Positions 26,595 through 36,045 of a DNA stretch of 64,000 bases are shown here, in pieces. This DNA comes from Ignavibacteria bacterium (GTDB lineage: Bacteria; Bacteroidota; Ignavibacteria; Tepidaquicellales; Tepidaquicellaceae), in assembly GCA_028714695.1 (NCBI GenBank), contig JAQTLX010000011.1:1-64000 (forward strand), in the 5' to 3' direction. Each line of letters begins with the position of its first letter. The first letter of the stretch is position 1. The position numbers were made by a program, and so were the translations under genes. The notes beneath the pieces were generated by a model. That model searched no databases. It saw nothing but the letters and a program-made list of their open reading frames with translations, and was not told the DNA's origin.

Positions 26595-29500
26595 CTAAAC
26601 CGCGTCATCGCTTTTGACTGTTTTAGTTTCTTCGTTCGTCTCAACCTTCATCTTAAATAATCTTCTCATAAAAGCCGATGTTTTTGTTTTCCATGTGTCC
26701 AGTTTTAAATATACAACCGGTATGAGCACAAGCGTCAGGAACATCGAACTAAGCAAACCGCCGATTAACACAACACCAAGCGCGGATTTCATTTCGGAAC
26801 CCGCCGATGACGCTATCGCTATCGGAAGCATTCCCATCACCATCGCGAACGTTGTCATAAGTATCGGACGCAGCCTCGTCTCTCCGGCTTCCACTATAGC
26901 ATCAAATGTCTTCATGCCCTTTTCTTCACGCATCTGGTTCGTTCTGTCAACAAGCAGAATACCGTTCTTTGCAACAAGCCCCACAAGCATGATTAATCCG
27001 AATATGGAGAAAATGCTTATCGATTTCATTGACAGTGCAAGCGCTATAAATGCGCCTATCATCGCAACAGGTATTGAGAACAATACCACAAACGGATAGA
27101 AGTATGAATTATACAGCGCGACAAGTATCATATATACGAATAATATTCCCGCAAAGAGCGCAACAAATAAATTTATAAACGATTCTTTCATGAACTTCTG
27201 CTGACCGGTAAACGCGAAGTTAACACCGTTAGGGAGTTTTACGCTTTCCATCCTCTGTCTTATTTCAGCCGCAACGTCACCCGATGCTCTTCCGTATATC
27301 TGCGAAAACAAATTTATAGATGTTATTCTGCCCTGACGTTCAAGTTTTGTCGGACCTGTCGTCAATTCGAAATCCGCAAACTGTTTCAGTTTTATCAACT
27401 GCCCTTTGTTGTTTACAAAAGTATATTCGCCCAGTTCTCCGGTCTTGGTCCTGTCATCCTTATCCATAATAATCCTGATGTCATATTCATTTATTCCTTC
27501 TCTGAACCTCGAATCGTTATCACCCGTCAATGCAACACGCAAATTCTGTCCGATATCATTTATTGTTAATCCGAGCAAAGACATTTTCTTTCTGTCGATG
27601 TTAATCCTGAGTTCCGGCTTTCCTTCTTCTGCCGACAGTCTTACGTCTGTAGTTCCCGGGATTTTTTTAACAACATCAAGCATTGTCGAGGCGCCTTTAT
27701 ATACGTCTTCAAATGTCGGACCTGTTATTACTACCTGCACCGGCGCCTGATTTGAAGTACCGAATAATCCTATCGGATTTACTCTCACTTTGACACCGGG
27801 TATTTCAACGACTTTTTTCTTTATCTCCATCCCGATTTCATCAGTCGATTTAGTCCTTTGATTCTTATCAGACAACTGGACATCGATTTCGGATGTATTA
27901 TTTGAATAAACACCTATTATTCCTTCGCTCGACGCACCGACTCCGGTAATTATTCTTTTAACTTCGGGAATATCAGCAATTATTTTTTCAACTTTCTGTG
28001 TGAGAAGGTTTGTATTCTCTATGCTTGTTCCGGGGTCATACTCAAGGACTACTGAAAATTCGCCTCTGTCCGTGTTCGGCATAAATTCCGTTCCGACAAA
28101 ACCGTACTTTAGAAGCAGGAATGAAGCAAAGAATAATACGGCAGCCATTCCTATGACTTTCCAGCCGTGGTTAAGACTCCATGTAACAATGGAAGCATAA
28201 AATTTTGTGATTTTGTTGAATTTCGATTCGAACCAAAGCCCGAACCTTCCCATCAGCGTTCCTTTTGTAAGGTGTTCGAGTTTTGTAAATTTTGACGCGA
28301 GCATCGGAGTCACCGTAAACGAAACCAAAAGACTCATCAATGTCGAAAATACAACGACAAGCGAATACTGCCTTACAAGGTTTCCTATAATACCGGTAAT
28401 CAATGCCATCGGTACGAATACTACTACGTCGACAAATGTTATTGAAAGCGCGGCAAAACCGATTTCATTTCTTCCCTTTATCGCCGCATCTTTCGGCTTT
28501 TCACCCATCTCAAGATGCCTGTAAATATTCTCAAGAACAACAATTGAGTCGTCTACCAGAATACCGATAACCAGCGACATTGCAAGCAGCGTCATAAGGT
28601 TAAGCGTAAAATCAAATATATACATGAGGAAGAATACCGATACAAGAGATGTCGGTATTGCCACCATTACTATCAGCGAATTTCTTATACTGTGAAGGAA
28701 CAAAAGCATCACGATTGCAACAAGCACAATTGCTATCAAAATGTCCTTCTCTACGGCATTTGCAGACTCAGTCGTAAATTCCGACGCATCCTGCGCTATC
28801 TCAAATTTCATTCCCACATATCCGTAGTCCTTTTCCATCGCGGCAATTTCCTGTCTCACCTTTTTGCTTACGGAAACGGAGTTTGCATCACTGGATTTCT
28901 GAACAAGTATGCCGATTGACGGAATGCCGTTCAAACGGTTAATGTTTGTCATATCCTTCGACCCGTCCTGTATATCGGCGACATCTTTCAGCCTGATCTC
29001 CCCGCCGGCTTTCGATTTGCCAACAAGTATTTCCTTCATGTCTTCCGTGTTTATAAACTTACCGGCAAGACGCACTACGTATTGATTGTCTTCGTCTTTC
29101 ATGTTACCCGTAGGGAAATCCATGTTGGACGCTTTGATGGAATTCGTTACCTGCGCAACGGAAAGTCCGTACGCGTATATCTTTTGTACATCAAGATTTA
29201 CTTTTACTTCTCTTTCTTCTCCGCCCAGAAGCGCTACCTGTCCCACACCCTCAAGTTTTGAAAGCCTCGGCTGCACCCTGTCGGTTATGAACTGGTAAAA
29301 TTCCCTCGACTTAAGATTGCTCTTTACCGACATTCTAATAACAGGAATTTCATCCAGCGCAATTTTCGATATAATCGGTTTTCTTGCTGTAGTCGGGAAC
29401 TTATCCATTATTTCATTCACTTTTCTCGTTGCATCCTGAAGCGCAAGGTCAACGTTCACGTTTTGTTCAAACTCAACAATTACCATTGACCTTCCTTCGT

Positions 29501-29753
29501 ACGATGTTGCTCTTATATCCGATACCTTGTCAAGCCCTGAAACCGCGTCTTCCACGTATTTCGTTATGGAAGTTTCAACTTCGTTAGGCGAACCTCCGGG
29601 ATAAACCGTCGTGATTGTGATAATCGGCGGAGTCATCTTCGGAAGTAGTTCGAACTTCAGTTGATTATATCCGAAAATCCCGAGCACAGCCAGAAACGAG
29701 AAAAATACAACGACGAGCGTCGGACGTTTAATTGATAATTCGGTTATTGTCAT
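26595..29753 (-). CDS. RND multidrug efflux transporter, inner-membrane pump
   Basis: 1052 aa, hydrophobe/amphiphile efflux (AcrB-type) RND pump driven by the proton gradient. One TM segment at the N-terminus (TLVVVFFSFLAVLGIFGYN) and two six-helix blocks near 340-540 and 870-1030, with two large periplasmic loops. The proton-relay Asp pair is in GILVDDSIVVLEN near residue 400, and the relay Lys is in MLVGLVAKNGILLVD. These distinguish it from an inactive homologue and suggest drug rather than metal export. It is the last gene of a TetR-OMF-MFP-RND operon; the MFP gene lies 38 bp upstream. Confidence 0.93.
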   Translation of the reverse strand: MTITELSIKRPTLVVVFFSFLAVLGIFGYNQLKFELLPKMTPPIITITTVYPGGSPNEVETSITKYVEDAVSGLDKVSDIRATSYEGRSMVIVEFEQNVNVDLALQDATRKVNEIMDKFPTTARKPIISKIALDEIPVIRMSVKSNLKSREFYQFITDRVQPRLSKLEGVGQVALLGGEEREVKVNLDVQKIYAYGLSVAQVTNSIKASNMDFPTGNMKDEDNQYVVRLAGKFINTEDMKEILVGKSKAGGEIRLKDVADIQDGSKDMTNINRLNGIPSIGILVQKSSDANSVSVSKKVRQEIAAMEKDYGYVGMKFEIAQDASEFTTESANAVEKDILIAIVLVAIVMLLFLHSIRNSLIVMVAIPTSLVSVFFLMYIFDFTLNLMTLLAMSLVIGILVDDSIVVLENIYRHLEMGEKPKDAAIKGRNEIGFAALSITFVDVVVFVPMALITGIIGNLVRQYSLVVVFSTLMSLLVSFTVTPMLASKFTKLEHLTKGTLMGRFGLWFESKFNKITKFYASIVTWSLNHGWKVIGMAAVLFFASFLLLKYGFVGTEFMPNTDRGEFSVVLEYDPGTSIENTNLLTQKVEKIIADIPEVKRIITGVGASSEGIIGVYSNNTSEIDVQLSDKNQRTKSTDEIGMEIKKKVVEIPGVKVRVNPIGLFGTSNQAPVQVVITGPTFEDVYKGASTMLDVVKKIPGTTDVRLSAEEGKPELRINIDRKKMSLLGLTINDIGQNLRVALTGDNDSRFREGINEYDIRIIMDKDDRTKTGELGEYTFVNNKGQLIKLKQFADFELTTGPTKLERQGRITSINLFSQIYGRASGDVAAEIRQRMESVKLPNGVNFAFTGQQKFMKESFINLFVALFAGILFVYMILVALYNSYFYPFVVLFSIPVAMIGAFIALALSMKSISIFSIFGLIMLVGLVAKNGILLVDRTNQMREEKGMKTFDAIVEAGETRLRPILMTTFAMVMGMLPIAIASSAGSEMKSALGVVLIGGLLSSMFLTLVLIPVVYLKLDTWKTKTSAFMRRLFKMKVETNEETKTVKSDDAV

Positions 29754-29791
29754 AATTGTAATTCAATTTCTAATTTTTAAAAATTCAGCAC

Positions 29792-30850
29792 TCAATTGCC
29801 CTGTTTCACTATGTTCACTTTGTCGTTATCTTTCAAATTCACCTGTCCGTCAAGCACTAACACATCTTTATCGTTTAATCCGCTTAAAACTTCAAGTTTA
29901 TCGCCTACCTGAATGCCGAGCGTAATTGTTTTTAATTTTGCAATTCCGTCTTCCACCACGTATACCTGAGGACTCTTCGAACTGCCAACCAGCGTCGCTC
30001 TCGGAATAACAAGCGATTCCGATTTTTCCGCTGCTTTAAAACTAACTTTGACGAACATTCCCGCTTTCAACGGATGAGCACCCGTGTTCTTTATAAGAAC
30101 CTCTATCGGAAATGTATGCGCTTCGTCTCCCTTCGCGTTTATGTTGATAATCTTGCCCGTAAATACTTCGCCCGGATATACATCCGTCGTTACGTCAGCG
30201 TAATCACCTATCTTAAGTTTGAAAGCATCGTTCTCGGGAACATATACCCTCGCCTTTACGGAGGAAATATCAACTATAGTTGCAACAGGTGTTCCAGCCG
30301 ATACAATCGAGCCTTTCTCGATTTTTTTGTCTGTAACCACACCTGAAATCGATGTCTTAATCCACGTGTCTCTTAATTGTTTATCAGCAGACGAATAAGC
30401 AGATTCCATCGTTTTGTATGTAAGCCTTATTGCGTCCAACTGTGCTTCCGTAACAGAATTCTGCTTGAATAATTCTTCATACCTTTCAAGGTCCTTCTTC
30501 GCTTTTTCATAATTCGCCGCTGCATTATCAAGCGTGTATTTTCTTAGTTCGTCGTCTATCTTTGCCAGCGTCTTGCCTGCTCCTACCTTGTCCCCTATTT
30601 CGAAATAGACTCCGACAAGTTTTCCGGCAATCTCTGAACCCACAATCACTTCCCTGTTAGGAATCAAAGTGCCAACCGATGATACGTAATCATCGAGTTT
30701 CTCGCTTGTTACCTGCGTTACTGTTACTGGAATGGAAGTCGCGAAATCGACTTTCGACATTTTTTCCATTTTGGCTTTGTTGTAGAATAATAATGCGATT
30801 ATCAACGCAAGGATTATTACTACTGCCGATACTGTTATAATCTTTTTCAT
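29792..30850 (-). CDS. RND efflux periplasmic adaptor (MFP/HlyD family)
   Basis: 352 aa. An N-terminal hydrophobic segment (residues 3-23) is a membrane anchor or signal; there is no lipobox Cys. The lipoyl half-domains (EIAGKLVGVYFEIGDKVGAGK and TWIKTSISGVVTDKKIEKGS) flank an alpha-helical hairpin of about 70 residues, followed by the beta-barrel and membrane-proximal domains (LKAGMFVKVSFKA). It bridges the RND pump and the outer-membrane channel. It sits between those two genes with 26-bp and 38-bp spacers. Confidence 0.92.
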   Translation of the reverse strand: MKKIITVSAVVIILALIIALLFYNKAKMEKMSKVDFATSIPVTVTQVTSEKLDDYVSSVGTLIPNREVIVGSEIAGKLVGVYFEIGDKVGAGKTLAKIDDELRKYTLDNAAANYEKAKKDLERYEELFKQNSVTEAQLDAIRLTYKTMESAYSSADKQLRDTWIKTSISGVVTDKKIEKGSIVSAGTPVATIVDISSVKARVYVPENDAFKLKIGDYADVTTDVYPGEVFTGKIININAKGDEAHTFPIEVLIKNTGAHPLKAGMFVKVSFKAAEKSESLVIPRATLVGSSKSPQVYVVEDGIAKLKTITLGIQVGDKLEVLSGLNDKDVLVLDGQVNLKDNDKVNIVKQGN

Positions 30851-30876
30851 ATTATATTATTTGTCTGATAAAATTT

Positions 30877-32172
30877 TTATTTACTTATTGCTTTTTCGAG
30901 CCTTGCACGCATCAGTTCGTAATCAACGACCGATGTCGTATAATTAATTTTTGCCTGCAAAAGCAGTGTTTCCGAATCTATTACATCCGAATTCAGAACA
31001 AGCCCCTGCTTATATTTCTCCGATGTTACTCTGAAGTTTTCATCTGCCTGCTTCACAGTTTCGTCCGCAACGGGAATTTTTTCCTTTGCCTTAATAAGCC
31101 CGAGATAAACCTGATTAACTTCAAGCGCTATCGCATCCTTAATCTGCCCGAGCGATAATTTTGACTGCTCAAGATTCAATTCGTTCTGCGCAGTCTGGTG
31201 CGATGTCAGTCTCCAGTTCCAGATATCGTATGTTACGGTAAGACCTACATCCCATGTCCCTTTGAATTCATTTACTGAAGGAAAAATTCTCGAATTCGGA
31301 TTTGCGTAAGTGTAATTTGCTCCTGCCGATATCTGAGGGAACCAGGATGCCTTCGTTACCGTTATAGCAGATTCGTTCATCCTTATTCTGTATTCCATTG
31401 CCCTTATTTCAGGTCTGTTGTCAGTCGCTTCTTTTATAAGTTTATCGAGTTTATATTCGGGCATCGAACTTACATCGGGTTTTGCGTCTATGTATGTTTC
31501 CCTGTTCACAGGCAGCCCGATTGCATTATTTAAGCCTATCATCGAAATCTCAACATTGTTCACCGCATCCAGCAGCGCGAGACGCGCATTCGACAGTTGC
31601 ACTTTGACACGCAGCACATCGTTGTTCGTTGCAAGCCCGAGCGTCATCATATTCTCAATATCCTTCAGATGCGCTTCGACCTGTTTTATATTTTCATCGA
31701 TAGACTTTTTTGTTTCAATTGCTTTATAATAATTCCAGAACGCCGTTTTGACGTCATATATCAACTGGCTCTTTTCTTTGTTGTAATCGGCTTTAGATGC
31801 CTGCAAACTTGCCTCCATCATTTCGGAATTTCCGGATATTCTGCCGCCGGTGAATATAGGCTGCGACAGACTTAACTTCGTCGTGTAATTGTCAAGTATG
31901 TTCGGGGCTATCGTGATTCCCATCACAGTAAACGGATCGATGGGGCTCAGGCGCGTGTAATTGCCCATGAATTTAAGAGTGGGCAGATAAGCCGTATTCA
32001 CTTCCCTGAGTTTCTCTTCTGCAGACTCCATTTTGTATTTCGCAATCTTCAGCGATTTGCTGTTGTCCATACCCGTTTTTATGCATTCGTCCAGCGTCAA
32101 TGCTTTGTTCTCCTGCGGGTATGCCCGGATTGCAAAAAATAAAAGCAGGATTAATACTGTTACTCTTTTCAT
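30877..32172 (-). CDS. TolC-like outer membrane efflux protein
   Basis: 431 aa. Signal peptide at residues 1-19 (ending IRAYPQ). Two internally homologous outer-membrane efflux halves: LTLDECIKTGMDNSKSLKIA opens the first, and a RPEIRAMEYRIRMNESAI segment the second. The LSQPIFTGGRISG motif is typical of the strand-helix junction in OMF channels. Its start overlaps the stop of the TetR regulator by 4 bp, so it is translationally coupled to the regulator. Confidence 0.92.
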   Translation of the reverse strand: MKRVTVLILLLFFAIRAYPQENKALTLDECIKTGMDNSKSLKIAKYKMESAEEKLREVNTAYLPTLKFMGNYTRLSPIDPFTVMGITIAPNILDNYTTKLSLSQPIFTGGRISGNSEMMEASLQASKADYNKEKSQLIYDVKTAFWNYYKAIETKKSIDENIKQVEAHLKDIENMMTLGLATNNDVLRVKVQLSNARLALLDAVNNVEISMIGLNNAIGLPVNRETYIDAKPDVSSMPEYKLDKLIKEATDNRPEIRAMEYRIRMNESAITVTKASWFPQISAGANYTYANPNSRIFPSVNEFKGTWDVGLTVTYDIWNWRLTSHQTAQNELNLEQSKLSLGQIKDAIALEVNQVYLGLIKAKEKIPVADETVKQADENFRVTSEKYKQGLVLNSDVIDSETLLLQAKINYTTSVVDYELMRARLEKAISK

Positions 32173-32801
32173 TTTTTATTTTTATTGTTTTTTTTATAAC
32201 CTATGAGACCGTATAGCATTACATTTGAAATTGTCTCGGCATATTTGTCGTAAAATTTATCATCAAGTTTTATATCTATAAAATCTTTTGAAGGCGTAAT
32301 GAAAAGGAAATTCGAAAAAACCATACTCATAAACAAAGGCCCCATTATAAGTCCTTCCGTTTTGTCGAATATTTTGAAATACTTCCTTAAAGAACCCTTC
32401 ATAATTTTGTGGTTCTCTTTTTTCAACTTCAATTTGTGCTCTGAGATCTCCGGAACATCCAGAGGTATTTCAAGCATCGCGACTTTACAAATGTTCTCTT
32501 TTCTCTTTATAAGTTCAACCATCTGCTTAACGAAATACTTTGTTCCGTTCTCCAAACCCAAATCTTTGTTTCGCAACTCGAAAAATATCGCAAACACTTC
32601 CTTGTTATAATCTTCCATTATGGATTTAAGTATTCCTATCTTACTTCCGAAGTAATAAGATATCATAGATATGTTAACTCCGGCTTTTTCCGCTATCTTT
32701 CTTATTCCTACGGCGGCATAACCGTTTACCGCAATTAATTCGGCCGATGCTTCAAGAATTCTTTGTTTTGAAGATAGAGAGTGTTTCTTCTTTTTTTGCA
32801 T
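32169..32801 (-). CDS. TetR family regulator of the efflux operon
   Basis: 210 aa. The N-terminal HTH of about 50 residues (RILEASAELIAVNGYAAVGI, then RKIAEKAGVNISMISYYFGS) is a classic TetR DNA-binding domain. The C-terminal ligand-binding half is variable, and residues 150-175 are hydrophobic. As the first gene of the operon that carries the pump, it is probably an autorepressor released by a pump substrate (inference). Upstream, TTCAATTGAA (32859-32868) is a short palindrome that might be an operator, but the surrounding DNA is very AT-rich. Confidence 0.92.
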   Translation of the reverse strand: MQKKKKHSLSSKQRILEASAELIAVNGYAAVGIRKIAEKAGVNISMISYYFGSKIGILKSIMEDYNKEVFAIFFELRNKDLGLENGTKYFVKQMVELIKRKENICKVAMLEIPLDVPEISEHKLKLKKENHKIMKGSLRKYFKIFDKTEGLIMGPLFMSMVFSNFLFITPSKDFIDIKLDDKFYDKYAETISNVMLYGLIGYKKNNKNKK

Positions 32802-32938
32802 GTTTTAGATGTAAAATCAATCAATCGTTTGAATAAATTAAATAACAATATATTAATATTCAATTGAAAAATTTAATACTCCCCGAATTTTATAAAAAAT
32901 TAACATTGCGCGGCTCTAATGTAATAATATTAGCCTTA

Positions 32939-33025
32939 AGCAATAGGTAGATTTATCGCTCGCTTTGAGCAATACGTAGATTTGTTGTTTACTTTGAGCA
33001 ATAGGTAGATTTATTGTTCGCTTTG
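32939..33025. repeat. 29-bp tandem repeat, three copies
   Basis: Copies at 32939-32967, 32968-32996 and 32997-33025. Each begins AGCAATA-GTAGATTT and ends in CTTTG. First and third copies differ at about three positions; the middle copy differs more. There is no spacer between copies, so this is not a CRISPR. Confidence 0.9.
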
Positions 33026-33125
33026 AAGATTGATAAATCATTTTCTGCGATGAGAATTAATGAATCGAAATGAAGGGAGGAGAATTCTTTCTCTTCTTTA
33101 TATGTCGAATTCCAATCGCTATTCG

Positions 33126-33214
33126 TTAATCGTTAATTGCTAATCATTAATCTCTAACCTTTAATCGCTATTCGCACCACTAATTGCTAATTATTAATTA
33201 CTAATTGCCAATAG
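33126..33214. repeat. Degenerate heptad array at the end of the DUF4835 gene
   Basis: Units TTAATCG, TTAATTG, CTAATCA, TTAATCT, CTAACCT, TTAATCG and CTATTCG, a 5-bp break, then CTAATTG, CTAATTA, TTAATTA, CTAATTG and CCAATAG. It is the same 7-bp family as the arrays at 16949 and 19469 but more decayed. It ends at the base before the minus-strand stop codon (33215). Confidence 0.75.
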
Positions 33215-34171
33215 TTATCTCGCCTTCTTCTTTGCTTCCTCATATATCCTCTGATGCGCGGCGTCCATCTGCATAAGTCTGTCATACACTCCCCTGTCGC
33301 CGTAATTCAGAAATGTGTCTGCAATTTCCTGTGCCTTGTTTTCAAAGAATAGGTCTATATTGAATGCTTTCATTTCTTTCTTCTTTAAATTGCTTATCTT
33401 TTCGACGGCATTAAGTATGTACGCGTAAGCATTTCTTGTCAGCCCCAGTGAATCCAGTCCCATATAGTGATATTCATAAAAAGAATTTCTGTATTCGTCA
33501 AATCTCGAGTTCATCAGTTCCTGCATCATCACAAGTCTCGACGGCTTTGAACCGCCGCCTGTTTCAGTCCATCCGTTTCTGTTATCCGGCAATATCGGCT
33601 TGTTACAAATATCAATCGCTTTCTGGAAGTACACACTTCTGTTTTTAGGGTGGTCTTTCGGGAAAAACGAATCCTGATCATAGCCGAGCATCAGATACGC
33701 ATAATAATCGAAGAAACTCAGAAATGAGTCGAACCTCACATCGTTCTTTGTAAACTGAAGGGCGCGGTTATAAGCAAATGTAAATCTCTCGTCAATGTAT
33801 TTGAATAAAACCGAATATTTAGGATTTATCTTTTTGTCGCTTTTATCAATAATTCTCTGGCTTACTATAAGCACTTTCGCGTCATAGGAATCAGTTCCGA
33901 TAGCGGCGTTAAACGTAATCTGTATCTGCGCTTTTATCTTGTACGCATCGGCGCCGGATTTGTTGTTTTCATTAAATAATGCATTATCGTAAAACTTATT
34001 CTTATTGAAGTAATCCTCTAACTGCTGTTTCATATCCTTAACGCGGTCTTTCGCTTCGGCATTCAGGTTGTCCGTATTCAACTGTACTGTCATATCGAAA
34101 TCCTGACCATGCGATTTTACTGCAAAAACCACAGTAAATAAAAAGATATATATTATGAACCTTTTTAACAT
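33215..34171 (-). CDS. DUF4835 family secreted protein
   Basis: 318 aa. Signal peptide at about residues 1-22 (ending KSHGQDF). The body begins DFDMTVQLNTDNLN and includes FDSFLSFFDYYAYLMLGYDQDSF and SRLVMMQELMNSRFDEYRNSFYEYHYMGLD, features of the DUF4835 family that is common in Bacteroidota. Function is unknown. It is divergent from the PorV-like gene with a 59-bp spacer, which hints at shared control. Confidence 0.8.
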   Translation of the reverse strand: MLKRFIIYIFLFTVVFAVKSHGQDFDMTVQLNTDNLNAEAKDRVKDMKQQLEDYFNKNKFYDNALFNENNKSGADAYKIKAQIQITFNAAIGTDSYDAKVLIVSQRIIDKSDKKINPKYSVLFKYIDERFTFAYNRALQFTKNDVRFDSFLSFFDYYAYLMLGYDQDSFFPKDHPKNRSVYFQKAIDICNKPILPDNRNGWTETGGGSKPSRLVMMQELMNSRFDEYRNSFYEYHYMGLDSLGLTRNAYAYILNAVEKISNLKKKEMKAFNIDLFFENKAQEIADTFLNYGDRGVYDRLMQMDAAHQRIYEEAKKKAR

Positions 34172-34230
34172 TTTTATTTTTCTTAATTTCTAATTTAATT
34201 TTGAATTCTTATTTTAAATAATCAATACAA

Positions 34231-35094
34231 TTGAAAAGACTATTTTTAATATTATTAATCCTGTCCGGCAGCCCGATTTTCGCCCAGTTTGTGAATACTG
34301 ACGTCGGAGCGCGCCAGACCGCACTTAACGGCGCTTTTACGTCGCTGTCCGACAATTCACTTGCCGTGTTCTATAATCCGGCAGGACTTGGACAAATGAA
34401 AGACAGGGAATTCTCGACTTTTTTCAGTCCGGCTCCGCTCGGAATGACCGACATGTCAACAGCCGCGCTTACTTACGCCGAACCCACCAAGTTCGGTACT
34501 TTCGGCGCTGCTTTTAAAACTTACGGTTTTGATCTGTACAGAGAAAACAACTTCATTGTTTCATACGGAAATAATTATAAAAACAGAATTTTCTATGGCG
34601 CCAATCTGAACCTTTTCAATTTGAAAATTCAAAATTACGGCTCCGCTACATCATTCGGCGTCGATATCGGCGCTATGGCATATCTTGCAAAATTCATTCA
34701 GTGGGGATTTTTCGGGAAGAATATTACGGGAAGCACTATCGGAGAAGCAAAAGAAAAAATCGCTCAGGTTTACAGAACCGGCATTACTTATCAGCCGCTT
34801 GACTATCTCAGAATCATCGCAGAAATAGAAAAAGACATAAAATTCCCGGTTTCAGTAAGAGGAGGCATTGAATATAACGTAATTGATTTCCTTGACCTCA
34901 GAGCAGGCGTCGGAAGTCAGCCGTCTAATTTTACTGCGGGTATAGGAATTAATTACAATATCTTCACTTTCGATTATGCACTCAATCATCATGAAGATCT
35001 CGGCTATTCGCATATGGGATCAATTACAGTTAACTTCGGCGGTATCAGAGGAAAAAAATCATCCAGAGAACAATTAAGAAAATCATTCGAATAA
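34231..35094 (+). CDS. PorV/PorQ-like outer-membrane beta-barrel protein (TTG start)
   Basis: 287 aa from a TTG start; no in-frame ATG lies near the signal peptide (KRLFLILLILSGSPIFAQF), so TTG is the best choice. After cleavage, VNTDVGARQTALNGAFTSLSDNSLAVFYNPAGLGQ is the hallmark of the PorV/PorQ/FadL-like barrel family. The rest alternates short amphipathic strands ending in aromatic residues. PorV-type proteins act as shuttle components of the T9SS, and the window encodes several T9SS cargos. A general FadL-like transporter is the alternative. Confidence 0.78.
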   Translation: MKRLFLILLILSGSPIFAQFVNTDVGARQTALNGAFTSLSDNSLAVFYNPAGLGQMKDREFSTFFSPAPLGMTDMSTAALTYAEPTKFGTFGAAFKTYGFDLYRENNFIVSYGNNYKNRIFYGANLNLFNLKIQNYGSATSFGVDIGAMAYLAKFIQWGFFGKNITGSTIGEAKEKIAQVYRTGITYQPLDYLRIIAEIEKDIKFPVSVRGGIEYNVIDFLDLRAGVGSQPSNFTAGIGINYNIFTFDYALNHHEDLGYSHMGSITVNFGGIRGKKSSREQLRKSFE

Positions 35095-35107
35095 TATAAA
35101 AGATAAA

Positions 35108-36043
35108 ATGAACTATTTAGTATTTGGCGAACCCTGTGTTGACATCATACATACAACCAACAACGAAAGACTGCATAGTTACGGCGGTATACTCTATTCG
35201 GTTATCGCCATGTCCGTACTTGCCGGACCGCGTGACACAGTCTGCCCCGTTATGAACCTTGGCGCGGATGAATTTGATAACATCACGGGTATATTGAAAA
35301 AGTATTCCAACATTAACCTCGAAGGCGTTAAAAAAGTCGACCACCCTACACGGAGAGTCAATCTATATTATACGAATTACAATTCAGGCAAAACCGCCAG
35401 AATGGAAAATTCGGCGGACACAACTTATACAACACCGTTTGAAAATGCCGCCGGTCTTATAAAATCTGCTGACGCAGTGCTTATTAATATGATTTCGGGA
35501 GTCGACATTTCTCTCGATACTTTGAAAAAAATCAGATCGGAATTTAAAGGATTCATTCATATGGATCTTCATAACCTTGTAATGAAAACAAATCCTGACG
35601 GCTCGAGAGAACACACGCATCTCGAAAACTGGAAAGAATGGTGCACGAATACGGATACAATTCAGATGAATGAATTCGAGGCTGGAATTGTAGCAAAAGA
35701 AACAAAAAACGATTACGAAATAGCGGAAGAAATTCTTATAAATTCCGGAAAAAATATGACGGGAATGATAGTTACCCGCGGTAAAGTGGGCGTAAGCGGA
35801 TTCGTTAAAAAAGAAAAGAGTTTCGGTAACGAGAAATTTTTCGATATAGACCGTATTGACGTAAATGCAGTCGAGAACCCCCGCTACAAGGACAGCACCG
35901 GCTGCGGAGACGTATTTGCTGCATCGTTTACTCTGGATTTTTCCCATACGCACGATTTAAGCAAAAGCCTCCACTACGCCACAAGGATTGCTTCCTTTAA
36001 ATCATCACTCTCCGGTATAGATGAATTATTTAAACTGAAGTAA
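35108..36043 (+). CDS. PfkB family carbohydrate/nucleoside kinase
   Basis: 311 aa, ribokinase fold. The N-terminal half holds the substrate-binding region (YGGILYSVIAMSVLAG); the C-terminal DSTGCGDVFAASF matches the PfkB signature 2 (DTxGAGD) with a Cys in place of Ala, and the catalytic Asp is in GCGD. MIVTRGKVGVSGF is the preceding beta strand and ATP region. Substrate cannot be read: adenosine, ribose or another sugar are all possible. It starts 13 bp after the PorV-like gene and ends 2 bp before the SDR gene. Confidence 0.82.
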   Translation: MNYLVFGEPCVDIIHTTNNERLHSYGGILYSVIAMSVLAGPRDTVCPVMNLGADEFDNITGILKKYSNINLEGVKKVDHPTRRVNLYYTNYNSGKTARMENSADTTYTTPFENAAGLIKSADAVLINMISGVDISLDTLKKIRSEFKGFIHMDLHNLVMKTNPDGSREHTHLENWKEWCTNTDTIQMNEFEAGIVAKETKNDYEIAEEILINSGKNMTGMIVTRGKVGVSGFVKKEKSFGNEKFFDIDRIDVNAVENPRYKDSTGCGDVFAASFTLDFSHTHDLSKSLHYATRIASFKSSLSGIDELFKLK

Positions 36044-36045
36044 TA

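Larger units (their letters stand above)
32802..33214. other. 413-bp spacer with two repeat types
   Basis: It lies between the efflux-operon start and the end of the DUF4835 gene. It holds the likely efflux promoter (32802-32900), a three-copy 29-bp repeat (32939-33025) and a degenerate heptad array (33126-33214) that abuts the DUF4835 stop codon. No coding frame or RNA gene is supported. Confidence 0.7.

Noticed and set aside
32859-32868. TTCAATTGAA as TetR operator
   Set aside because: Too short and AT-rich; such palindromes are expected by chance in this spacer, so it is mentioned only as weak.
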